Shown: positions 54,826-64,000 of the stretch, one piece after another
How positions within the stretch are numbered: the stretch's first letter is position 1
Layout of the letters: every line of letters starts with the position of its first letter
Source of the DNA: Stratiolaelaps scimitus
Lineage: Eukaryota > Arthropoda > Arachnida > Mesostigmata > Laelapidae
Direction: 5' to 3'
Length of the DNA: 64,000 nt
Assembly: GCA_019614645.1 (NCBI GenBank)
Contig: JABWDB010000001.1
Coordinates: forward strand, 25,661,501 to 25,725,500
Notes under the pieces: generated by a model
Databases searched by the model: none
What the model was told of the DNA's origin: nothing
What the model saw: the letters and a program-made list of their open reading frames with translations, nothing else
Translations under genes and position numbers: made by a program

Positions 54826-57525
54826 GTCAGTCAGAGCAAAATACAAACTCGTTCGTTTCGCAGCTTCGGTTGTGATAACACGATACACATTTTTCCACAT
54901 GACGTTTTGCGCTCAACGCAAATCAGTGAGACGACAAATCCGTGCGTGCAGTGAGCCCCACCTAAGCTGGCGTTCAACCGACCGACCGAGATTTGTACGC
55001 CTGTTTGATGTGCTCCTCTCTAGAGTCCTGCCCAGTCTCAGCCCTGTAGCTATAAAAGTGAGACTTGCACATGTCAAATTGCAAACAGTGCCCCACACTT
55101 GTACCCCCATGGAGACAGCCGACCGACAGAGATGTGTTGGTTTACACTCTAACTAGAAGATCCCTGGTGGGAGACTTGCAGTTTTGTTTTTCGCCCCCAT
55201 CGAACCTGGTGGTGGCCCGTTAGTGGAAGTGCAGCTGTGGGCGGTGGTCTGGTATTCCCTTATTCTCCCGGGCGACTGCCGGGATCCAACAGCAAAACCA
55301 GACCCCACCAATGTCCTGACCATGCACGGGTACATATCCACCCATAGAATCAGCAGCATTCGTGAAGCAAATCCCGTACTAAAATTAGAATGGGCGGTAT
55401 TCCGTCTTCGTGTCACCATATGAAACACTAGCTTTAGGCTGAATAATGGCGTCTACTGTGAATGAGCACTCCGATAGGTTCGAACGTACGAAGTTGAATC
55501 TGCCCGCACACAGTCACAATTGTGTAATCGCAATGTTTTTACGTCCCGTTTTAGCAAACGTATACCTATACCGAGCCCTCAAGCACTTCGGTCCTCATTT
55601 GGTGGCATTGTACAATCTGCCATCATTGACAAAATTGTGCAACTGTCTGCAGCAGTCAAACGGATGCGAGGCTCTGGCTCTGCTCGTTCTCGCTAGAAAT
55701 CGTTTGTGTCTAGAAGCTCCACCAGGAAGTGATGTCTCCCAAGGAGAAACCAGACTCCACCATTGCTTCCGGTTATAAAACCCTTCAGTTAGTCTAATGC
55801 GGAGGTGGAGATATCGATCTCACCATCGTCTTTGATAGCTCTGGTCGCGGCCAACAACGACAATCAAGTGGCCTAGTGTGACTATAGTCACGCTGGTATC
55901 AACAATCAAGCATTGAGTTCATACCTTTGTGGCAAATTGGCTTCTGCAGCCACAGTGAACCAGCTATTATTGTAGACGTCACCCATGCAATCAAGTGGCG
56001 TCATTTCGCGTATCTACAAAGCCTCATCCCTTTGGTGTCCGACAGCCTCATTTCTACTCCGAATTCGATTGGCGGAGCACAAGCCACTATGAGTCCCTAT
56101 CGTAGTCAGCCCTTCAATATCTACCATACACCCATTGTTCTCTCTCTTAAAACAGACCTAACCATGATCATGACAATCACGATTGTCGAAGCGATACCTG
56201 ATATCATCTGTGTCGCCCCCACCTCAACTCGTTCTTCATGGCGGCCCACGGTGGTCACATACTGAGGTTATCTACTACGTAATGTTCCAGCACATACGAT
56301 TCCATGTGCCTGCCGACACATGTAGCACTCGAACATGTGCCTCGATTGATGATAACTCTCGGTGCAAAACCCGTGGGCCCCCATTCGTGACAATCCTCGT
56401 ACATTCCCTCCGGATTGTCGGATCTAGTCGACGAACGGTCGCGTTGGTGCACCAGCAGCAGCATCAGCACCAAACCTGGTGTCTTGTGATTTATGACCAT
56501 CTCGACCAGTTGCAGTGATAGCCAGTTACGAGACACTGCCTCTCTCGCCGGTCGCCGATGCGGCCGCCATCAGCCCTAAAGGAATGGAAGGGTTTGTCTA
56601 CAGCCAAACTGAAAGTAAGCCGAGCCACTCGGCTCGCTGGGCCTGTCGAGCGCAAATTGCTAGGCTCCCTTTATCGGTTGGTAGAGCTGCCTGGCTGTTC
56701 CGCTGGTTAGCGTAGACTACCGACTCCTTGGTTAGTTAGTGGCACAAGAGCGTACACACCAGCAGTCATTTTCGTGCCAATAGTTGCCTGCCAGCTGCTG
56801 GTAGAGCGTGTATCGTAGTTTGGCATCAGAAGAAGAGATCTATTTGGCGGCCGCCTGCACTCGAACCGTCGTTATTGTACAATCTCGAAGATAGGTGGCG
56901 GTGGTGTGTTTTTTTGCGAATTCATCAGCGAGGGCGGGCAAAGGCGTGACTTTCAACTCGGCTGAGGTAGATTGCGCATATTGCACAAACACACGAATTG
57001 TATAATCACGAGCGGTCTAGCTTTCGCAGCTTAGCCACATGTGAACATCGTTGTCGCTGGAGCTCTCTCGGAAACAACGATTTCATTGAGCGCAGGTCGG
57101 TTCACTCGCAACACGGCAGCGAGTGCGAACGAGCAAGATCTGATTGTAAACTGCGTATGACAATATTCATTCGTGTTTCATTACGCTCGAGGAACAATTC
57201 TCCCCACAAGATTGAATATGAAGATCTTCATTTCACTTTGAAACCATTTCGTGGTTAGATCGGGTTAGATAGTAAACGACAGTTGAGGCATAGTTGCGAC
57301 TTGGCTCGTAGAAACCAAGACGAGCACTAGTGAACCATCGCTTGCTATGGGAGGTGCTTGAGGGCAATACCTATATTGGTATAGTTCTGACTTCTTTCCT
57401 GCAAATATCATTCACTCGCTCGCTGTTTAAAATACTGCTTAAGCATGCTAAACTTCACCTGATGTTACAGCTTGTTGATCGGCGAGTACCTCTTTACTGT
57501 GCGCTTGAAATATTATCTAGATATT
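54826..57525. other. Intron or intergenic sequence downstream of the Phox2-like exon
   Basis: Starts with the splice donor of the preceding exon. Several GC-rich frames (for example 56515-56715) have no recognisable domain, and no exon is confidently bounded. No homeobox sequence is present on either strand that I could find. Confidence 0.45.
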
Positions 57526-57532
57526 ATTGTTA

Positions 57533-57577
<45 letters not shown>

Positions 57578-57785
57578 GACCCCTTAAAAAATTAGTGTCT
57601 ATTAACATAATCAGAATCCTTCAAATATACGTTGTGCTTAGTTGTTTGCATGGTGTTACACTAGATTAAGTCTGTGATGTTTTTGGAACACGGCCAAGTG
57701 TTCCAAGGGAATGCATCGCCTTGTACATATTTGCTACCTATAAAACGCACAGGTTTGTATATATATATATATATTATATATATAC
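57526..57785. repeat. Two (TA)n tracts
   Basis: TA runs at 57533-57572 and 57758-57785. Confidence 0.9.
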
Positions 57786-57789
57786 ACTA

Positions 57790-59760
57790 ACAACTCACAT
57801 GATTGATATTAACGCATTGTCAAATTGCAGTTCTTTTAATAAGCCAGTAAAGCTTTACCTTTACACTGTTTGCGTATGCCATCATGATCTGACATCAAAC
57901 TTGCCGGTTATTTCCCTTGTTATCTAAGTGGCTCACAGCAGAAATTTTGTCCCGCAAACGACCCCCGGGTGTTCTCTCCCCTTTCGGCCAGTGGCGGTGC
58001 AGTGGGGTTTGCGGAAGTCCACTTGATCCGCTCCTCGATCGGCTTCTAGGCCCGTTCACGAGCAACCCCATAACCATCATATGGAACTGTCGACCATTTA
58101 GCTGGCGACAACCCAGGAAGATATGTCTCGAGCAGTCCTTTCAGATATCTAAACGCTATTGGTTAGCGTCGATGACTGTGTGTCTGCAGCGTCCGTCAGA
58201 GCTGTCTCAATAGATCGAGATTCAGTACCCACAGAACATTTCTGCATACGTACCCCTCGAATGCAGTTGCGACCCGTGTTTCAACACAATGCAACCGCTC
58301 AAGAAAAACACCAGCGGTAGCTACTCGAATATAAAAACCTCACCCGTTGAGAGGTGAGCCACCCTTCATTCGTCTCCTGCATGCAAGGCACATAGAAATA
58401 GCATGTGTATATGCATTAACCTCGTTGACGCAGTGCGGGTCACAGGCGACCGGTCAGGGTGAAGAATGGCATGGTTGGCTATGATGAATGCGAGCTCAAT
58501 GGTTGAGAGATAGAGAGAGGGCGGGGGTGAGAGACAACGAAACTTGGATAGCGAAGGCCGGTTATGAAGGTGTCTGGATAACCAGCAGCAGAGTTGATGA
58601 TCCAACCTAACCAGCAACGGTGTGCTGGCCCTGCTCAGGGAACGATTTCGAAGCTATCAGGATGATTTGAGGTTATGAGTTATAGCCGGAGATATTGCGG
58701 CTTGGCTGATCGTCCATCATCAGTACAAGTGGGGGCGGGGACTGTTTTCAGAGGACCGTACGATCTCGTGAAGGCCGAAGTGCAGATACCGGCTATCCGG
58801 CTCTGCCCACCACCTCAATCCCCATTGCTTGGCCCCTCTGACACGGGGACCAAACAAACCACGTGTTGTTGATTGCTGCGGCTGCTGCTGCTGCTGCTGG
58901 TGATGCTGACACCTTGCCTCGTTAGTTGGGTTCGCTCGCTCACCGAGACACCAAACCATTCGAGCTTTGGCGATGAGGCGAAATGTATCATGTGCCAACG
59001 AATCTACGTCAGAGGCTCATGGGGCTCTTATCGTTGTGTAACAACGCTCTTTCATGCAAAAGTCATCGCTTCTTAGCCATGTATAATAGATTCATCTATA
59101 ACCTTGACATTGTGTAATCAATAGTGAAATATAGAATTGACTCACGTCGACCGTTTAATGACTTTTCAAAGACATTATTTTTCTAATTAGTGGTATTAAG
59201 TTACATAAGGGAATTCTTCCTTGGCATATTCCGAGACCATTTCAAGTGATTTGATTAATCGGGTAATGAGGCCTTGCAAATCGAGCACCGTTTTGCCGTA
59301 GGAATAGTGGTCGCTATCAACCACGATTCAAGTGAATAATACTACTATGGATGTCCGAGAGTTACTATGCATCATAAAATATTTATTCCTGTTTGGGATA
59401 GGATTGATAACTGTTGTGCACAAAACAACGTACAGCGTTCCGGCATTTCAGTGGAACCGATCGTACCTCAAGTAGCTTATTGTGCGCTGTGTAGAAGGCG
59501 ATTTACGTGTGATTCCCATACAACCCTCTAAATTAACTTTTCACTACTCACAAAACATGGGAGTAGTGCAAAGAGGCGCAAGCTAAAGCTACAACCAGGC
59601 GTGCCCCACCTCGATATCGCCTACGTCAACCTTAAAGCAAGCCATCAAGTGTTTTTTTTTGCCAAGACCGGTTGCTATATTATGTAAATCTATCCGCACA
59701 CCAGGGGTAGCTACCGCTTCTTCAGTAGTATTCGATTTTCTCTCACTCCCATAATCTACC
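57790..59760. other. Gene-free spacer
   Basis: Contains a GCT-triplet run at 58876-58900 and a GAGA patch near 58507-58520. No exon supported. Confidence 0.45.
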
Positions 59761-59799
59761 TCACGATCCAATCAGCACCCACAACAATGCACGCCTGCT

Positions 59800-60083
59800 T
59801 TCACTGGCACGTGCACCGGGACCCGCAGAACCAGCGGACGCATCCTCGTGCCGCTCGAGCCGAGAAACTGTCACCTTCCTGTCTAGCTCCCCCACAGAAT
59901 TGAGCATCGGCAAAGATCACAACTACACAACACACTATACCACACTCGCTGGTCGTCTGCGTCCGATTATCGCGGCGCGGAGCGGCCGATCAGCACTGGT
60001 CGAAGGTGTCGACAAGATCGAAATATAGATAGTAGTGATAAGCTCATCGTAGATAACTCGCCTTGACATTCTGGGAACGAACG
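59800..60083 (+). promoter_or_regulatory. Putative 5'UTR/promoter of an unidentified gene
   Basis: GC-rich, CpG-containing sequence ends at the ATG|GTGAGT junction at 60084-60088. Intron-like AT-rich DNA follows. The composition drop at the donor supports an exon boundary here. Confidence 0.35.
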
Positions 60084-61538
60084 ATGGTGAGTACTTAGCG
60101 ACAACGATAATGTCACAGCGCCTTGGGAAACTTTTTTCTATATACCCGCCCTTATATTCTATGTGGATATTGTACTCCGAACCTGGAAGAATAACCTGAA
60201 ACTGGTTAATGTTGTGCGAGCAACACTAGGCGCACTATAGCAGGCCCACGTCTGTATGAAATTGGATGAGTGTAGGCGAAGCATCATTTACTGTTCGCGC
60301 ACATAGTTCGGAGAAATTTTTCTGCCATGAAATAGATGTTACACTGATTTAGTAAATGACACATGTGGTCGCGATTGTAACTGAAATAAACCAGGTAGTC
60401 GGAAGCCGATGCAGCCGACTAAAATGGGAACGGACTATGCCGACGAGCATTTCATATGATCAATATTCAAGTATTGATAAAATAAGTACCAAGAGCGACC
60501 TATGGGCACAATATAATTTTTGGCGTCGTTTTCTGTAACCGCTGCATATGCTGAGACGATATGAAGCGCCCAATATTGATAAGGATATGGTCTAATTATC
60601 ATGTAGGTTAATTCGAGTTGGTCTAGCAGGATGAAAATGGTTCACTTTGAAGGCTTTATCACTACTTTATTATTATTCTTTTATGTAAAGATAAACCTTT
60701 TGAAAATGTAGACCCGCCAAAGTGGTTCATGCGTTCAAGCACGTTCGAAAGTTCCTCTTAAATAAGTTTGCAAATATTCAATGGTGACGTATCAGAACTC
60801 CGTTAGCATAATTTTTCCAATCGTACACAGGTATTCCGAGGGGATATTTTGTACATACAGGAACCGGTGGGTAGGAGAACTATAACAATCTACAAGTCAT
60901 CATTACTATGTGTTTGTTTTGAAAATATAATGAAAGCCAATTTAAAGGGTTCTTTCCCATAAATGGTCATAATATATATATATATATATACAAGGGGTAT
61001 GCACCTCCTTAAATTCAAAATGATATTCCCTGAGTAATAGGTTGCAACTCGTAGTGTTAACCTGCGTTGTACAGCTGCCGATGTGGACATTCCATTGCAA
61101 AAAAAATCGAAGCTTTTTTACTATGGGATATATGTACCCACTATGGGAGTTCTGATCTCCTAGATATTCGGAATAATCTTAGCGGTCGTGTTATCTTCAT
61201 AGATATAATTGTAAGACGGTGACAACGTCATTGACCTCTCTTTATCATAAATACCAAATTCGTACATATTAATTGTACACACATTTTCATTGCTTAAGCA
61301 TATATAAATGTATCTAAATATTGAACGTTTTTATTTAGTTGACAGCAGTAGTAGTAATAATAATTATTAATGGTAATAATATAAATGAACACGTTTACAG
61401 GTGGAGCTCGGGGTGTCTTCCCGTTCCCGGTGGGCGCCACTGATACGGACGTTTGGCCACGGTCATGTGGTGATCGGCTCGCCGACTGGAGTCCTGACAG
61501 AGACCGTCAGGGTCGACAAGTCGCCTGGTTCGGGCAAG
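60084..61538 (+). CDS. Unidentified gene start: ATG-only first coding exon plus a 46-codon second exon (partial)
   Basis: Proposed exons are 60084-60086 (ATG, immediately followed by donor GTGAGT) and 61401-61538. The second is preceded by acceptor ACGTTTACAG and followed by donor GGCAAG|GTTAGT. Exon 2 is 138 nt, phase 0 at both ends and fully open in the frame continuing from the ATG. It begins VELGVSSRSRWAPLIRTFGH and ends VDKSPGSGK. It is strongly GC-rich, with GC-rich third positions, inside AT-rich introns. I do not recognise the protein. The phase-1 frame of the same exon is also open, so it could alternatively join the Phox2-like exon upstream (which ends in phase 1), though the sequence does not resemble that family. 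The gene continues past the window. Confidence 0.4.
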
Positions 61539-64000
61539 GTTAGTTCAAATACACAAGCCTATGCGAAGATATAATGCTATTATATAATATAGATTCGGGT
61601 GGTCCCCTTTCGGCAGACCATTCTGTACGGACAACGTGATGATCGAGGCGGTAGTACTTTGAGACGCAGAGTGGAAAAGTAGAGTTGTAGGAGAAGTAGC
61701 GGACACACCATGTTCAAATATATGTCTCTGTGGCTTCAACGGGGTGTGGATTTTTCCTCCCGACATTTCTTGAAGTAGCCACCACACGGAATATGCCGGG
61801 AACTATCGGCAAGGAGAAGGAGTGTGTCTGGGAGCCAGCCTACAACGAAAATTTGAAAAAGGACACTCTATACCTAAAGAATTCGTTGCGTTACTTATGA
61901 CACGTCTCATTCATTTGTATTGAGAAAAAGAAATATAATTATATAATTTTGTCCACCATACTCAGGGTTCTTCCAACCACTCAACAGATAAGCTCGTTTC
62001 ATGAGCGCCATGTAACGTATGGTTGAAACTCCATGACCAGGCTAAGGTTGTCCAAGTCCTTTATCGTCGTTCTCGATTTCAAGAAGCTACCTCGAAATGC
62101 GCATTTGTTCCGGAGTCGCACGAGTGAACGAATTCTCCAACGAAGGAGTCGGCCCTTACCTTTTTTTTCCTTCAGAGGAATCGTTGCTTCTGTCAGAAGT
62201 GTAACATCAATATCACATTTCAACGAATCTTCGTACGACTGTGTATGCCTTGGTGTCGACGGCCCAGTAGCATACCGTCTTTCACATGTCTTTGCCTTGC
62301 GTGTGGCGTAGCGGACTTCTTCCCTGTTTCGTGGAGGTTCGCTTTGTTTTCACCGGATGTCGATTTTTCTTTCTCCATCCCACTGGCTGACGAAAGCGAA
62401 CTGCCCCCGAAACTGTCTGGATCGAAGGAAGTTGACCAGACCAGCACGGGAAGGAAAACGCTCCCCGTATGAAAGATCGGCAAACCACATTATTGTTCTG
62501 TCGACGCAATCCGACATCAAACAGCATCTGCTGTACACTAACACAACAAGTGCAAGGCACTCACCGCCTCTGGCGGCGAGGCGAGGTGTTGGACTTGGTG
62601 TGACCGATGGTGGGATAAGTCTATTGAAACCACAATTACAACCAAACAGATCCCATACACATACACAGGAGAGAGAGAGAGAGAGACGTTGCTTCGACCC
62701 ATCGACAACAAAGTGAAATCGTTTTTGATTGTAATACACTTATTTTTAGCGAGGATTCCACAGAAAAGTGGGCAATGGGTTATGTTTACGTTATACGTCC
62801 TATAATATTCGTGTGCTCTCTCTATATACAATATCAACATTTGCTAGTTAACCCCTTCTGGATAACTTCTCCTCTGTTCAACCGAATCAAACCGAGACAC
62901 TGCAGTAAGTAGCGAAAACAATAATCCGACAATAATGACCGCATCCGAAGCGTTCTATGTACGAAACTGCAGTCTACAACTTGTTGGCTCACGTAGCTAG
63001 TTCTTGTTCATCTTCATCGTAATGCTCTGCTCCTTTAGTAGTTTCGTCTGTCCGTAGCAGCGGAGGATATCAACAAGTTCGGCCGCCTCTAGCTCGGCCG
63101 CCCACCCAGCCACCACGTGTTGGGATGGCGCAAACGCTGAGCGCCGCTGGCTCCCCCGCTGTTAGCGTCTTCTCAAGGCACCGAAACCACTTGTTCCTGT
63201 GCGCGCACTCCATTGGCATCACCCTCGAGTTGCCTCGAGTCATCCCTCGACAATTCCTCAGGGAGTCACTCGTGTTTTTGTTGCCTCTTACAAATAAACA
63301 GGCGTTTTTAGAGACACCACGTCCGTTCACGCTGTGGGTTCTGCTTGAGGCACAAGTCTTTTTTTCTTTCGTCGTTGCCGTTCGTGTCTGCCTTTTGCCG
63401 CTCGGCGAAGCGCTGACTTCTTGAGGCCGCGGCGAGGGGGAGTCGTTGGAGTCCACAACACCACAGATCTTCCGTCGGCCTCGTCACCGTTCTCCTTTTC
63501 GTGTCGTGTCGTCCTCCGCTGTCTCGCTCGCCTTCACAGCGGCTGGTCCCTCCTCCCGTGAGTTTCTCGTCCGCGTGTTCCGCTCCGCTCAGTCGCGCCC
63601 TACGGGGCCGTGCCAGCTCTAACAGTCAACGTTTCGCATGTGGGCGTGATAGCATCGAGGCAGGCATCGTATGCCTGCCCAGTGCTGCTAAGCCAGCTAC
63701 GACAGGCACGGTCTCCGTTCTTGTGAAACTGCTGTACGCCTCCACGCAATGGCGTCGATTCGCGTGCTTTCTCCTACAACAGATTCGAAGAGACCAATGA
63801 CGAGTGAGTGGAGATAGCCGTCCCGGAGCAAGACGAAGCAAGTCTGTGTGTGACGCAGGAAATAGATAGAAGAAGGAATAGGATCGACGGGAACAGCAAA
63901 GCAACTCGCTGCGACGTGACTGGCAAACAGCTCATCAACATTTCTTCGGAGAAGCAACCAACGAGGGACTAGAATGCCAGACTCCTGCCCAACGGCTTTC
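61539..64000. other. No exon supported; probable intron, with GC-rich sequence near the right edge
   Basis: Includes an (AG)n run at 62670-62686 and, from about 63060 onward, CpG-rich DNA that resembles a promoter or UTR. Open frames at 63070-63456, 63125-63424 and 63501-63800 are low-complexity translations with no domain. Confidence 0.4.

Noticed and set aside
56515..56715. Coding exon with SPVADAAAISPKGMEGFVYS
   Set aside because: A donor-like GTAAGC follows, but no matching acceptor, phase or family similarity supports it.
61545..62472. Third exon of the gene starting at 60084
   Set aside because: Candidate acceptors here do not continue the frame without early stops; no exon could be bounded.

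Overview
The window is animal nuclear DNA, most probably from an arthropod. The evidence is multi-exon genes with GT-AG introns, intron-interrupted fatty acyl-CoA reductases, secreted carboxylesterases, mariner (DD34D) and non-LTR elements, tRNA-derived SINE-like repeats and many (TA)n tracts. My best guess is a mesostigmatan mite such as Varroa. That is an impression from the gene and transposon content, not something proven here.

Left part (1-13.7 kb): two complete seven-exon fatty acyl-CoA reductase (FAR) genes lie in tandem on the minus strand, at 225-4963 and 9011-13628. Their exon lengths and phases match, except that exon 6 differs by 18 nt. Between them, on the plus strand, is an intronless 576-codon gene for a PAN3-like deadenylation-complex pseudokinase (6129-7859). 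The left FAR has Phe in place of the catalytic Tyr of the YxxxK motif.

Middle part (13.7-41 kb): this is repeat-dominated. It holds two near-identical single-exon secreted carboxylesterase genes (21379-23100 and 27246-28967, both minus) inside a tandem duplication of about 6 kb. After the duplication the blocks gained different insertions: a non-LTR retrotransposon only in the left block and mariner fragments only in the right block. The coding regions look homogenised by gene conversion. Around them are four damaged mariner copies, SINE heads and tails, an unclassified three-copy repeat family, two broken GC-rich coding-like blocks of uncertain (possibly viral) origin, and a microRNA-like hairpin.

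Right part (41-64 kb): this is mostly unique, gene-poor and rich in simple repeats, with GC-rich islands. It contains the first coding exon of a Phox2-like paired-class homeobox gene (54489-54825, plus strand). It also contains an apparent second gene start in which the ATG is the last three bases of exon 1 (60084-60086), followed by a 46-codon GC-rich exon (61401-61538). The homeobox itself is not in the window. Much of this part looks like regulatory, intronic or 5'UTR sequence around a developmental gene.

Functionally, the recognisable genes concern lipid and wax alcohol synthesis (FAR), ester hydrolysis (carboxylesterases), mRNA poly(A) shortening (PAN3-like) and developmental transcription (Phox2-like). 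Nothing suggests they form one pathway.
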